Assembly: GCA_000442125.1 (NCBI GenBank)
Contig: KE546971.1
Coordinates: 1,118,583 to 1,182,582, forward strand
DNA: 64,000 nucleotides
Source: Opeltia flavorubescens
Lineage: Eukaryota > Ascomycota > Lecanoromycetes > Teloschistales > Teloschistaceae
Direction of reading: 5' to 3'
Made by a program: the position numbers and the translations under genes
Notes under the pieces: model-generated
What the model was told of the DNA's origin: nothing
Database searches by the model: none
What the model saw: the letters and a program-made list of their open reading frames with translations, nothing else
In this document: positions 23,716-35,130 of the stretch, one piece after another
How the letters are laid out: the number at the start of each line of letters is the position of its first letter
How positions within the stretch are numbered: the stretch's first letter is position 1

Positions 23716-24180
23716 TGTATGGTGCTGGGTGATTTCAAATTAGGGATTGCAAGATTGTCTATGTAGGAAGATTCAATGTCAGCTTTTGGATCCCTTTGAA
23801 CCCATTGAATTTGCTTGTCTCACCAACCGGGGGTCGGTGACAGGTCATTCTCCGACAGGGGTATATTGGCTTGGCAGCTCCTATCACCTTAATCCCAGGC
23901 GAACTTCGCGACAAGCTGTCACAGAATGTAGAGAACAAACAATCTGAAATAGTTCGTTAGATGTGCTCAAGCCAACTGTTTTTACATAATAGTAGAGTCG
24001 TTGTATCGATGACGACGTGTAATTGTGTGCCAAGAGGCCCAATCGGACAATGACAGGTTTTGTCACCGACCATCAACCGTTCGTCCGGGTTAATATTAAC
24101 GTCTTTTCAAACTCACAATTGGTTTCATGGTGTCATTTTGATCTAAATCGCAACAGTCGATACTAACGTTATCTCAAAAA
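23716..24180. promoter_or_regulatory. Divergent promoter region, SDH6 / FAH-family gene
   Basis: 465 bases between divergent genes; no ORF of note. Role inferred from layout. Confidence 0.45.
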
Positions 24181-25496
24181 ATGTCCAATAATTTCTCTGT
24201 ACGTTTGGTCTCCTTAGATCTCAATCTCTTCTTCCAACTCTATTGGGCGAAGTCTGGCCATAGAATTACATAACAATACTGTACACCTTGATCTCATGTG
24301 AAATATGTTAGTCTGGGTTTCATCTCTTGCATAACTTGTTATCCTGCCTCTCTTATCTGGAAGGCAATGGGTTGCTTGGAACTTTGAATAGGGGCAGGGA
24401 AAAGGACTTCTTCAAAAGGATATTGTTACCAGCCATGATGGAATTACTGATGCTTTGCTTTTTCAGCGCCTAGTCCGCTTCCTAGCGAAAGACGGTAGAA
24501 TCTACTACGGGGATCCCATACTGGCCCCAGGAGACACGAACATTGCCAATGCAACCCAAGCACGTGTGATCAAGGGAGACATCTTCAGCAAACACGATGT
24601 AACGGATCAGGTGGCACAAATCCGGATCTTACTTTCACCTATAGCCCGAGAAGATGTCAGATCTGTCAGGTGCCTTGGCCTTAATTACGAACAACACGCC
24701 AGAGAATCTAAGATGCCTTTGCCAAAGTATCCTGTTCTATTCTCTAAACCTGTGACTTCTCTCACTGGGCCTTTCGATAACATCCCAGTACCCACGCTAG
24801 CTCAAGAAGTTGATGGATTGGATTACGAATGCGAGCTTGTTGCCGTTATCGGCAAAGAAGCCCGCGATGTCCTAGAATCCGAAGCCCTTGAATACGTAAT
24901 GGGCTACGCCGTCGGCAATGATGTCTCTCATCGAGAATGGCAATTGAAGCGCGGAGGAGGGCAGTGGGCTCTCGGCAAAGGATTTGACGGTAATATATTT
25001 CAGGCCGCCTGTCTTCACGCAAACTATGTCTAGAAATGCACAATACATTCCGGACTTTCTACCTAGTTCTTCGACGGAGAAAAGGCTAACTCCAAATACT
25101 GTCAGGCTGGGCGCCATTTGGCCCTGGTATCGTATCATCTAGACTCATCAAGGATCCTCAGGCGTTGCGTATTCGCACTAAATTGAATGGTAAGACGGTA
25201 CAAGATTCTTCAACCAAGGATATGATATTTGGTGTGGCAAGTACAGTCTCATTCTTGTCGCAAGGGACAACATTGCTACCCGGGGACATCATCTTCACCG
25301 GAACGTAAGTACAAGTTCCTCCGTCATGAGACTTCTGACCGACCGACCCGGCATTAGGCCCCAAGGAGTCGGGTCCGGGAGAAGCCCTCCACTGTGGCTT
25401 CGAGACGGCGATATAGTGGAAGTCAGTTTGGAAAACATTGGTAGCTGTACGAACCACATCGAATATCTCAAGACAGAATCCAAGCCAAAATTATAG
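24181..25496 (+). CDS. Fumarylacetoacetate hydrolase (FAH) family protein
   Basis: Exons 24181-24198, 24467-24989, 25106-25304 and 25358-25496, about 292 aa. Family blocks include VRCLGLNYEQHARES, the metal-binding E.E pair in LDYECELVAVIGK, GYAVGNDVSHREWQ and the C-terminal LLPGDIIFTGTPQGVG. This is the fumarylpyruvate/acylpyruvate-type branch (short, single-domain), not the tyrosine-pathway FAH itself. It probably hydrolyses a 2-oxo or acylpyruvate substrate with a divalent metal. The first exon (MSNNFS) and the 268-nt first intron are the least certain part: splice sites and phase fit, but the intron is long for this window. Confidence 0.83.
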
Positions 25497-25676
25497 CAAG
25501 GAGGCCATTGTTTCATAGTCCAACGCACACATGTTTAGGACCAGTGGGTGTGTCACCGCTACCATTATCAAGTAGGGAGAATATTCGTGGTCAGAGGCTG
25601 CTTGAAACATCACCGGTACAGGTGAATTTTATTCTTTGCAAGGGTTTATTGGGTTTCATTAGGTTTCCGAAGTCCA

Positions 25677-26575
25677 TCAGACAGTCTGAGTACCATAACC
25701 CTTGATCATCTCTGCAAACGCCCAGCTTTGCCCTTCTAATTGCTCGTCCTCCTTCAATTCTACACCTTCCTTAGTAATCACAGCTATTGAGTACTTATCC
25801 AAACTCCGGGCGTCCCTGTAGAATAGTACCTTCATGCACTCCTTGATCGCTGTCACCGCTTGTTCTCTTGTTACTGACTGCACAGCGGACTCGTTGTCTG
25901 CTAGTTTCCTCAATAGAGGTTGTGCCAAATGTGCGCCAAAACCTGTCGCCAGTGTAGGTGATGAGAATGTTGTGCCGAGAAGGTCGACAGAGCTCAGGAA
26001 AGGCTGCTCCTCACTATCTAATCCAGCCACTAGAATATGGTTCCATAATGGATTGATATCTGAGCGGCGTTTGTACATGACCTTGCCCAAGTAGGTATGT
26101 AGGTTTCGAGCGTCGAGATCGTGCCCTGAAGAACCATAGTTTTCATCGATATCGAGCGAAAGAAGGAGTCTGTCAAGGTATTGCATATCGGAGACGTCGC
26201 CACCGAATCCAACCACGGTTCGCCGGTTAAATATGCGTAGACGCTTTACATTGGTAAAGCGAGAAAGAGATCCGTAAGAAGCTGAAATTTCAAACACTCA
26301 GCTACATACACAACGATGATGTGTTACATATGCGAACCTAGGTTGTCTGCCGCAATGACTACTCCATCCTTGAATTTCGCAGCCAACACCGAGGTCCCCG
26401 TAACAATGGGCGATGAAGTATGAGCATTTGGGACATTTGTTCGAAGATAAGAAGAATCATACGACCCGTATATATCGTTTCGAGGCTATGTATGACATCT
26501 CAGTCAGCCAGGCAGGTACGAGAATACCTTGGGTTCCCCACTTACACGGCCCCAAGCTTGAGGCAGATGGTTCAT
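25677..26575 (-). CDS. PRE4: Proteasome subunit beta type-7 (beta7)
   Basis: Exons (minus strand) 26546-26575, 26338-26485 and 25677-26281, about 260 aa. A short propeptide ([14 protein letters not shown]...) precedes the mature core beginning around [38 protein letters not shown], characteristic of Pre4/PSMB4, follows. Beta7 is a structural, non-catalytic subunit of the 20S core; its C-terminal tail clasps the neighbouring half-proteasome. Recognition is firm. One of three 20S subunits in the window. Confidence 0.93.
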
Positions 26576-26965
26576 TCTCAATGTGAAGTTGACGTAATGG
26601 AGGTTGTGAAGTACGATTTTCGGTGAATGCGATTATGGCCTTTAATGGATCTGGTGTCTGCAGAAGAGAGAATGTTTACGAGTGAGCAAGCCTGAGGAAA
26701 CTGGATGTTGGTATCTAAGATCATCTGCGGACAATGTAGAGCGCCAAGTGAGCGAACGCGCTTCAAGTACTGCCGCCTAACCGCGATCTTCAATTTTGAC
26801 ATGGCCAACGGAAAATCGCATGATCAACCAAACAAAATATTAATTGATAACACGAGATGTTCGAGTTCAAACACGGATTACTCTTGAATAAACCCATATA
26901 ACCTCTCCTACAGGTGTAGTCGCTAATACTATTCTACTCTACGTCCACTTCGCTTGTCCAACTCG
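26576..26965. promoter_or_regulatory. PRE4 upstream region
   Basis: 390 bases holding the PRE4 promoter and the 3' flank of the HCNGP gene. No ORF and no obvious proteasome-type (PACE, GGTGGCAAA) element seen by eye. Confidence 0.4.
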
Positions 26966-27900
26966 CTATGTAACCCTTCGCCGAGCCCCGGGCGAACTAT
27001 GGTTTTTTTGCTGTCCTAAGCTTGCCGCTACCCTCTCTGTCGCACTATCCCTTTTCCCTGTCGATCCGGACATAGACGCCATACCGTCGCCTCTGACCGA
27101 TTTCTCAGGGTTGGCTGCAGGAACGAAGTCGACTCTCTCGCGCTGCGTATGCAGATTTTCCTTCTCCTTGCGCTTGGAAATCTGCTGTTGATTGCTTACT
27201 AGCTCCTCTTTGTACGCATGCTTTGGAAACGCTGACGGGTCCCATAGATCCTTAGGTAACGTTGTCGCATACTGATCGCTTGCAGATAAACCCGCAGAAG
27301 TCATCAATTTCTGAAGCAGAGCGGGATTCTTGAGCGCTGATGAGCCCGCCAACTTCTCATTAAAATGTACGCCCTGCCTTTTAAGTTGTAGGAAGTGCTC
27401 GAACTTCTCTTCCATCACAGGAGGTGGTGAGCCAGTAGGCGACGGTGGTACATCTAAATCTGGCTGTGAGGGCATGGTAAGATTGCGTATTGCTGCTCGA
27501 TTTGAAGAGTACGGTGATATAGAGCCAGTCCCATTATCTCCTCTGCTCGATTCATCTGCCGATTCTACTTGTGGGCCAACCAGACTGTCCTGCAAACCCT
27601 TCGCCTCTTGTACCGAGTCTTGACCTCCGTCATCTTTGATGCCAGTAGTGTTTGCATTGATTGGACATGCATCTGACAATCCTCAATACAATTGTGAGCC
27701 TTAAACCATGATTGACCAACCTCTGCCTTGTTTTTCTCGGAAAGCATTTCTGGAGGATGAGGCCGAAATCTGAAGTCTGGTTCATCAGCGTAGCTCATTC
27801 AGGCAAACTTATTTCATACCGAAGTTCCATGTAGACCTACCGGCTCTATCTCTTCGTTTCCCTCGTCATCACTGCTTCCATATCCTACCAAACCGGACAT
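26966..27900 (-). CDS. HCNGP / SAP30-binding-protein family
   Basis: Exons (minus strand) 27837-27900, 27717-27776 and 26966-27672, about 276 aa. It starts MSGLVGYGSSDDEGNEEIEP, the usual acidic N terminus of the family. After a variable Ser/Pro-rich linker comes the HCNGP domain (EEKFEHFLQLKRQGVHFNEK, then ALKNPALLQKLM and YATTLPKDLWDPSAFP). Mammalian SAP30BP acts with the splicing factor RBM17 on short introns and in transcription; the fungal role is unproven. The two introns were fixed by phase: donors gtctac and gtcaat are weak, but they alone link the three frames. Confidence 0.82.
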
Positions 27901-28088
27901 TTCACAACATGGAGTAATGGTTGCTCAAGCATCAAATATCTCCTTCTCACGGAGCGCGCAAACGCGTCAGTCCCACTTATGCGGTTAAGCAGCGCTTATG
28001 TAATGCTTGCCGCTTCATAACGTTACCTAGTTTCTTGTATTTGAGAATCGTAAACAACCGTTCCCTCAAAGCTTGCAGTCTTCTTCGC
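27901..28088. promoter_or_regulatory. Compact divergent promoter, HCNGP / PRE7
   Basis: Only 188 bases separate the two start codons. An ACGCGT hexamer (MluI-box type) lies within CAAACGCGTCAG near 27959-27970; whether it is used is unknown. Confidence 0.5.
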
Positions 28089-28942
28089 ATGGCGTCACTT
28101 TTAGATTCAAATCCTGGATTGATCTCCGGTCCTGGCTATTCCTTCTCGAAACCTGCCAATACCACTGCTGCCGGGAACAGAGAGCATAGTTTCAATCCGT
28201 AATCATCCCCAACCCATCTCTTTCAATACACATAGCTTATGACACGCTGATCAGTTATACCGATAATGGGGGATCAACCCTTGGTATTACCGGAAATGAT
28301 TTCGCAATACTAGCAGGAGACACCCGGTCAACATCGGGATACAATATCAATACACGTTATGCACCGAAAGTCTTCAAGATTGGTGGTGACGAAGAGACTG
28401 GCGAGAAAGCACACATTGTCCTTTCTGTGGTGGGATTTTCAGCGGATGGTAACGCATTGAAGGAGCGGTTAGATGCGATCGTGAAGATGTATCGATACCA
28501 GCATGGAAAACCAATGTCAGTCAAGGCTTGCGCCCAACGACTATCCACGATACTTTACGGCAAAAGATTCTTTCCATACTATGTACATGCTATTCTTGGA
28601 GGTTTGGATGAGGAAGGCAAAGGGGCCTTATACAGTTACGACCCTGTGGGTTCGTATGAGAGGGAGCAATGTCGAGCTGCCGGGGCCGCCGCGAGTTTGA
28701 TCATGCCATTTCTCGACAACCAGGTGAACTTCAAGAATCAATATATTCCAGGCAGCGGAGAGGGTCATGCTTTAGAAGCACGACAGGCAACGCCGCTGCC
28801 GAGGGCAGAAGTTGAGCAACTCGTTCGGGACGCTTTCACCAGTGCGGTGGAGCGGCATATCGAGGTCGGAGATGGTTTGCAGATGCTGATTGTGACAAAG
28901 GAGGGAATAGAGGAAATATTTGATCCCCTGAAGAAAGATTGA
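28089..28942 (+). CDS. PRE7: Proteasome subunit beta type-6 (beta6)
   Basis: Exons 28089-28198 and 28255-28942, about 265 aa. After a propeptide (MASLLDSNPGLISGPGYSFS...) come YTDNGGSTLGITGNDFAILA and GDTRSTSGYNINTRYAPKVF, the hallmark of Pre7/PSMB1. GALYSYDPVGSYEREQ is also typical. It is a non-catalytic beta subunit of the 20S core, and a long insert (NFKNQYIPGSGEGHALEA) follows the fungal pattern. Head-to-head with the HCNGP gene. Confidence 0.93.
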
Positions 28943-29192
28943 GGAAATCATACCATAGCCCAAAAATTCACAGCCTCAAAAGGGAAACCTCTTTTATATT
29001 TGGCAAAATCAGCCTTTGAGGTGCACCATAGGGCATTACTAGCGGTCACTACCGTTGATAGTTTTCAAAAGTATCTTCTGTAATTCACAGTGAAATTTGT
29101 ATGAGGTCAGTCGGCCTCATCAATCGTCGTCTATAGGCTCCGCATCCATCCCAACGCCGCGCTAATGCCAAGTCGATCGAAACTGCGAGTGC

Positions 29193-30072
29193 CTAGAAAC
29201 GCTCCTTCATCCGAGATGCAACTGTCCGCAGATTACCATACACCTTGCCCTGTAACATGTCCGGTTAGCAAAGTTTAGGGTGATCCTTTTCAGAAATCCC
29301 TTACAGGAGGACTACCCAATATCAGGCTGACCACCGCCTCTCGGGCGATGTGTATGTTCTTAAAACCACCAAGTATGTGTATTTTCTGGTCGGCAAGAAC
29401 TATGCGAGTCTTACTTGCATTTTCGATGGCGAATTTGGTCTTCCCATCCTTACCAGCTATACGGCCGATGGCACGGCCTAGGTGTTCGCCGTGGAGTGTC
29501 TTGACGTCACGGATTTCGAAGGTTTCAATGTACAAATCATCCAATCTTAAAAGGGCGATAGCATCATCAACGTCGAAGCCCAATGTGAAGGCCTTTACGA
29601 AATCTTCTCCCTTTTGTAAGGCCCCGGCGTCGGTGGTGTACTTCGAGGTTCGTAACTCGATGGCTTTTCCCTTGACATTCATGCGGATTTGAAGCTTTAA
29701 ATGCTCGACCAAGGGAGGGTATATCTTGGGCCATGCAGATTTTAGTGGCGTCATCCGATGAGGCGGAACAAGGACCTTCCTCGCCTCCGCTCTGTGTTTT
29801 GTTGCGGTAATTTTGGCGGGAGAAAACTTTGGCCGCCCTTCTTCGTCAATCTGCATCGATTCTGGGCCTTGGTTGGAACCTGGCACCACTTCACCCGTTG
29901 GAGCCGTAATGGCGCTTTCTACGAGAACTTCTTCGTCATCGCCATCTAGCATGATAAGCGCAAGTAACAGCTCTCGGAAGCGAATGAATGGCTCACTGTC
30001 CGGGGGTAGCGGTATGGCAGATGCTTCAGCGAGCTCGTGTGGGCGCCGGAGTAGCGCGGTGGGTGCTGGCAT
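29193..30072 (-). CDS. PNO1: KH-domain 18S rRNA maturation factor (Dim2/Pno1)
   Basis: Exons (minus strand) 29997-30072, 29305-29945 and 29193-29249, about 257 aa. Core blocks VPPHRMTPLKSAWPKIYPPL, LQKGEDFVKAFTLGFDVDDA and GRIAGKDGKTKFAIENASKT (KH domain) identify Dim2/Pno1. The last exon supplies GKVYGNLRTVASRMKERF. The protein escorts the dimethylase Dim1 and the nuclease Nob1 on pre-40S particles. The first intron (29946-29996, 51 nt) is inferred from clean gtgagc/tag ends; without it the frame stays open and adds 17 residues. An open frame continues upstream into the repeat element at 30214, but the ATG at 30072 (MPAPTALL) matches the family start. Confidence 0.9.
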
Positions 30073-30213
30073 CAAGCCGATTCTCAGCGGCGACCTGTCT
30101 GTAGTGTAGGAAGTATCATAAATATATTTTGCACGTGTCTGAAATCTCTCGAAATTTATTCCGTCAGTGCGTTCCTCGGCCCGTTGGTTGGGAGGGCTTG
30201 GCGTTTTGTCTCG
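30073..30213. promoter_or_regulatory. PNO1-proximal part of the divergent promoter
   Basis: The 141 bases between the PNO1 start and the repeat element. The element splits the PNO1/MDM31 intergenic region, leaving about 126 bases on the MDM31 side (30894-31018). Inferred from layout. Confidence 0.45.
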
Positions 30214-30893
30214 TATGGTCGCCCAGGTGTGCCAGATTGCCATAACTATTTCTCTTTTTCATTTTGACTTTTAACTTTTAACTTTTGAAGAATTCAGGCC
30301 AAATTTCACCTACGCTATACCGCTTTACCCAGCCACAGCGCCACCAATACTGGTCAGATTCCTGTAAAAAGTGCATGCACGGAAAGCGCTCGTGACGCGC
30401 TTTCTAAAAAATCATTTTATACTAGGATCTGATGAGGGAGTAATGTGTTATATAGCTGCGAAGTTTATAGGGAAAGGTGGCTTAAAAAGTAACTCGGGCT
30501 TAACGGGCTTATTAGAGCTAGCGTAAGGGAAAAGACGCTAGAGACTTGGCGTACTAGCCGGATCTAGTAGTAGCTAGTAGTTTCTAGCCTTATTAAGCAG
30601 AACTAGGGCTTAGCCCTCTTATACTAAGAATTCCCTTCTAAGTCCTTCGTAAAAGTTCGCAGCTGAATAACACAACACTCCCTTATTAGATCCTAGTATA
30701 AAGTGATTTCTTAGAAAGCGCGTCACGAGTGCTTTCCGTGCATGCACTTTTTATAGGAATCTGACCAGTNTTNGTGGCGCTGTNGCTGGGTAGAGCNGTG
30801 TGGTGTAGTGAATCTGGCCTGAATTCTGAAGTGAAAAAGTCAAAAGTGAAAAAGTAAATAGTTATGGCAATCTGGCACACCTGGGCGACCATA
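30214..30893. mobile_element. TIR element, copy 2 (non-autonomous, MITE-like)
   Basis: Same family as the element at 13500-14148. The ends TATGGTCGCCCAGGTGTGCC / ...GGCGACCATA are identical at the tips, and inner blocks such as GTGCATGCACGGAAAGCGCT occur at both ends. About 680 bp, no coding capacity. A perfect GTCTCG lies immediately outside both ends (30208-30213 and 30894-30899), a plausible target duplication. The interior differs from copy 1, so the copies are old or from different subgroups. Four ambiguous bases (30770, 30773, 30784, 30797) lie in the right arm. Confidence 0.87.
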
Positions 30894-31018
30894 GTCTCGT
30901 CGTCATTTTCTTTATCTAAGGTCACCACAACACGCCAAGTGCAGTTGACAGTCCAGAGTGCATGCTTCACAATGATCAGCAATCATGATCACAATATTCT
31001 AATGATGGTACGAAGATA

Positions 31019-33201
31019 ATGAGCGGCCATGGACGAAGTATCCTCGGCGCAACGTTTCAGCGCACTACTGGAATTGTCTATTCGAGTATCACAGCTCGAC
31101 AACATCTTCGACATCCATGTTTCGCTATATCGCAGGTGTCTGCACCAATAACCCGTGGCATACCGCTCACAAGCACCATCTCCTTTGCACAGAAGACAGT
31201 TTCTCATGGAAAGTTTATATGCGATTCTCCTCACCATGCTGTTACTGCTATCATCAATCGCCCGCCAAAGCTCTTTATACCCGTCTTTGAAAGGCCCGTA
31301 TCTCGGACACAAGATGGCCCGCGTCTACGGGTAGCTCCACTATATCAAAGCACTCACATCAGGACCTTCCGAGGCCAGCGTTTCATTGAAAGGCATGTGA
31401 ATTCTCAGAGGAGACGCTATAGCAATAAACCTGCAGGGCTCTACGGAAAAGGCCTGGAAAAGGATGCTGTATCACGAGCTTCCGAGTCCCCTAAGGCCTC
31501 CCCAGGTCCGATGGTCGGAAAGCATCTGATTGACCGTTTACCGAGTATACCTCAAGTCCATCGGCCAAACAAAGAAGAATTGCTTGCCGCTGCAACTGGT
31601 TTCTGGTCAAGGCTAAAGGTTCGTTTTAAATGGTTTTCAATACGTAGCGGACGACCGTTCAACATCGACGAAATCAGTGCTTTCTTCTCCTGGGTCTTAC
31701 TAGGCCATGTCTTGTGGATCGTTCTTGGCACCACAACTTTTTTCTCGCTCGCCATCCTAGCTGTCAACACAGTCTTCGCTCAGGGTTAGTTTTGTCCGGC
31801 CTTGAGTCTTACAGTGTGAGCTAATTGTGGGTAGAAACTTTGGCCCGGTGGATAGGGAACTATCTTACAAGATCGTCCGGAGTGAGGGTGGTTTTCGAAT
31901 CCGCTATCGTTCCAAAATGGGGTGACGGTGTGATTACATTCAAGAATGTTTTTGTGTCACGCCGTCCAGGCCAGGGCAGCGCCAAAGTAAGCAAAGGTTC
32001 GCCCGTTGTTGCAGCTGCTTCTGCGAAGGACCGCGCCAAACCTGCTAGAACACAAGACTCGGTAGTTAAGCAGGACGAAGACACGAATTATACTCAATTC
32101 GACCTCTCCCTGGATACAATTAATGTTACACTATCATTTACGAAATGGTTCAACAGCAAAGGCTTACTCAGAGATGTCGAGGTCAAGGGAGTCCGTGGTA
32201 TTATTGATAGAACATCAATCAAACATCCCACTGAGCCCGTGGACCCAAGGACATACAAGCACGAGCATAATCCGGGTGATTTCGAGATCGATTCTTTTAA
32301 GCTTGAAGATCTTTTAGTTACCGTGCAGCAGCCTGACAGCTTCCGACCTTTCTCTATTAGCATATTTTCTTGTGACCTTCCAAAGCTGCGCCGACAATGG
32401 CTCTTTTACGACTTCCTGTCGGCAAACACAATGTCGGGCTCGTATGATGAGTCTTTGTTTACGATACATCCTCGGCAGACCCATGGTCCTATTGGATCTC
32501 AATTGGGAGGTGAACCAGATCATTGGAAAAAGCAGAGCCGTCTAAGGATCGACGGCCTCAATATTAATCATCTTAATCACGGAGTGGATGGACCGTTCTC
32601 GTGGATTCACGAAGGGAACGTGGATATCGTAGCAGATATCATGTTTCCCGCAGATTCTGACGAAAGTATCGCTAAGGTCATGTCAGATTTCTATGATCGT
32701 ATGGAGGCTACCGTGACCGCCAAAAGGTATCCATTATATGAAAAGCACTCCACACCCGTTGAGAAAGAGGACACTGCAACCGCAACGCCGGTAGTAGCCA
32801 GTACACAGGACACGACTTCAGAAGACGACAAGCGGTTCCTCGTCATGGATTTGAGAGTGCACCTGAACGATGTCCGGGCAGCGGTTCCGTTATTCAATAA
32901 TGATCTTTCTTACGTCAACAACGCGCTCATTCGGCCTATTGTTGCATACATCAACTCTCGAAGGACTTTCATCCCTATTCACTGCCGTGTTGTGAAGCGG
33001 GCTAGCGAATTCGATGGTAGCTGGACCGTCTTTGACTCTGGGTTGATGGATGACCTTTCTGCTGAAACATACGACGCTTTCGCAAAGGATGTTATGAACG
33101 ATCAGGCAAGAATGCGGCGTTTCAAGAAGGTGGGACTTTGGTCGCTCCAGGTGGCTGTACAGGCTCTGTTCATGGGCATGGCTGGTGGGTTGGTAGCGTA
33201 G
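31019..33201 (+). CDS. MDM31: Mitochondrial inner-membrane distribution protein, Mdm31/Mdm32 family
   Basis: Exons 31019-31784 and 31835-33201, about 710 aa. A long basic, Ser/Thr-rich N terminus fits a mitochondrial presequence. A first membrane segment lies near residues 222-253 (LLGHVLWIVLGTTTFFSLAI), then the conserved core WGDGVITFKNVFVSRRPG, FDLSLDTINVTLSFTKWFN, GLLRDVEVKGVRGIIDRTSI and LSVNTM-like LSANTMSGSYDESLFTIHP. A second membrane segment is at the C terminus (WSLQVAVQALFMGMAGGLVA). The family is needed for mitochondrial shape, nucleoid stability and lipid balance. The promoter is shortened by the adjacent repeat element. Confidence 0.9.
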
Positions 33202-33583
33202 ACGGCGCCAGTAGATAGCGGTGTTTGTGGCTCAGAAAAGGAACTCTGCCTACAGCATTTTGTACATACAGTGAGAGCATTGATAGAGGTTTCCTCTAAG
33301 GAGAAATGGTAAGATCTCGTGTCGCAATCCAACGTTTTAGGATGCGAATGTATCGAGTAGGCAAGCATATTGCCTGCTGTAAGAACAGGACTCTAGCTTT
33401 ATCTTTGTCTACAGAATTGAGTCGACTGCAGTGAATGTACCGATTTCGCAACCGAGCATGTGATGATATAATGGGCTGAGGAAACTCTGCAATTGACGCT
33501 GCCACTTCATATCGCTCAGATCTTCAATTCAGCATCCCAACTTGTGCACCTCCGTCTTAGAAGTGCGGGGTTATCTAGCAGTA
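33202..33583. other. Intergenic, no gene seen
   Basis: 382 bases between tandem genes; nothing recognised. Confidence 0.45.
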
Positions 33584-34690
33584 ATGTCGTCCAAGATAAC
33601 AGATTCGGCGACCAAGGGTTTTGCAAATGCAACCTTATACGACACATGTCGCCCATCGTATCCTTCCGACACGGTGGACGACTTACTAGCGAAATTACAG
33701 GTCAAGGGTGTCAAGAATGCACGCATCGTAGATTTGGGAGCCGGAACGGGGAAGTTCTCGCAGTTATTGGCTGACCGCCATGAGGAGTTTGAGATCGTGG
33801 CGGTTGAACCGCATGAGGAGATGCGAAGGGAATGCGAGGCGAAGAAGCTTAGGGGCGTTCGAGTAGTGGATGGCGTCGCACGTGAGATACCTGTGGAGAC
33901 GCAGAGTGTGGATGCGGTCATCGTGGCACAGGTACTGTAGGCGGAACCTGCGCATCTTTGAATCAGTACTCACGGATTCTTGTGTAAATATCTAGGCATG
34001 GCATTGGTATGTGCAATTTGGCAGCAAAGTCTCTGGTCAATCACAATGCTGACAGCTAAAGGTTCGCCACAGATGAGGCGTTGGAGGAGATCTACAGAGT
34101 GTTGGTCTCGAATGGCAATCTTGGTATGATATGGAATGTCGAAGATTGTACGTTCAAAGCTTTCAGATAAAAACCCTGCATTATAAATTGCTCAATGCTG
34201 TCAAGACAATGCACCGAAGTCGTGGGCGCCTCGAACAACATGGGAAGCCGTAATGAAAGACATCATGTGGTCCTACGATGACGAACATCCGCGATTCAGA
34301 CACGAGCAATGGCGCCAAGTATTTGACAGACAGCTCTCCAGTAACCCTTTCACTATTCAGGCTGCAGACCCGCTGTTTTCATTGCCGCTAGGCGAGGATT
34401 CGGCTGATTTTGTCTACTGGCTACGACCCCAAGCTATCTGGGATCGATTCCGTAGTTTGAGTCAGATTGCTGTGCTGGAAGGCAGAGAACTCTCGGTACG
34501 TCTTTTTCAAAAACTCGAGCCTTACCAAGGACTAAAGAGAAGGCCACAGAGTGTAAAGGACAAAGTTTTCGCCGCCATGAATGCGTCTAGCGTTGAAAGG
34601 AATGATGATGGCTACCTGCCGTTGCATGGGCGAGTGGTCTGTGCCTGGACGAGTGCTATTCCAGGGGGACCGTTGAAGAACGGTGGTTAA
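33584..34690 (+). CDS. SAM-dependent methyltransferase (Crg1/trans-aconitate type)
   Basis: Exons 33584-33931, 33996-34006 (11 nt), 34062-34147 and 34206-34690, about 309 aa. Motif I is RIVDLGAGTGKFSQLLADR and the acidic strand is VAVEPHEEMR. Across the 11-nt exon the protein reads VAQ-AWHWFATDEALEEIYRV, the WHWF signature of this yeast Crg1-like family. D-Y-N-A-P then leads into the C-terminal cap with DEHPRFRHEQWRQVF. Members methylate small acids or lipophilic compounds; the substrate here is unknown. The micro-exon is well supported because both neighbours only join in phase through it. Confidence 0.85.
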
Positions 34691-34781
34691 CATACCATCA
34701 AATTACCAGCCATTCTGTTGCTTTCAGCTGCTCAACAAATCTAAAATTCGGGCGGTTGGTTTCAAGTACTTTTGAATACCC

Positions 34782-35130
34782 TCAAGACCCGGACGAAATG
34801 TACATAACTTGCGGTCCTGTTAGTGCTATGACACGGTAAACTTGATACATATTACCATTATTTCCGCGAACAAAAGCATCACCATAATTTCTTCTCAGCC
34901 GGCCATTGACATATTCCTCGGTCTTTTCTAACGCAATATTCATGTATCCATCAACCGACTGGAGCTCGCCTAGAATTATCGGTCATCGGCATCAGCCGGC
35001 ATTGAGGTTGACGGTAGATTATACCTTTGTATACGACTCCAGAATTGAGCTTGACGGTCACTGGAGCGCCAATGATCTCGGACAAGAATCCAGACGGATC
35101 TTTGCCTTCAGCACCTGGTCCATTCTCCAT
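34782..35130 (-). CDS. LSM6: U6 snRNA-associated Sm-like protein LSm6
   Basis: Exons (minus strand) 35025-35130, 34856-34969 and 34782-34807, 81 aa. It reads GFLSEIIGAPVTVKLNSGVV, YKGELQSVDGYMNIALEKTE and FVRGNNVMYIS, the complete Sm1 and Sm2 motifs of LSm6. It functions in the Lsm1-7 ring (mRNA decapping, cytoplasm) and the Lsm2-8 ring (U6 snRNA, nucleus). The last exon has an upstream alternative acceptor that would insert GPQ; the downstream one restores RGNNVMYIS and is preferred. No single exon is long, so the gene hides from ORF searches. Confidence 0.92.

Noticed and set aside
30072-30243. PNO1 start inside the repeat element (ATG at 30243)
   Set aside because: The extension is TIR sequence plus non-conserved residues; MPAPTALL at 30072 matches the family start.
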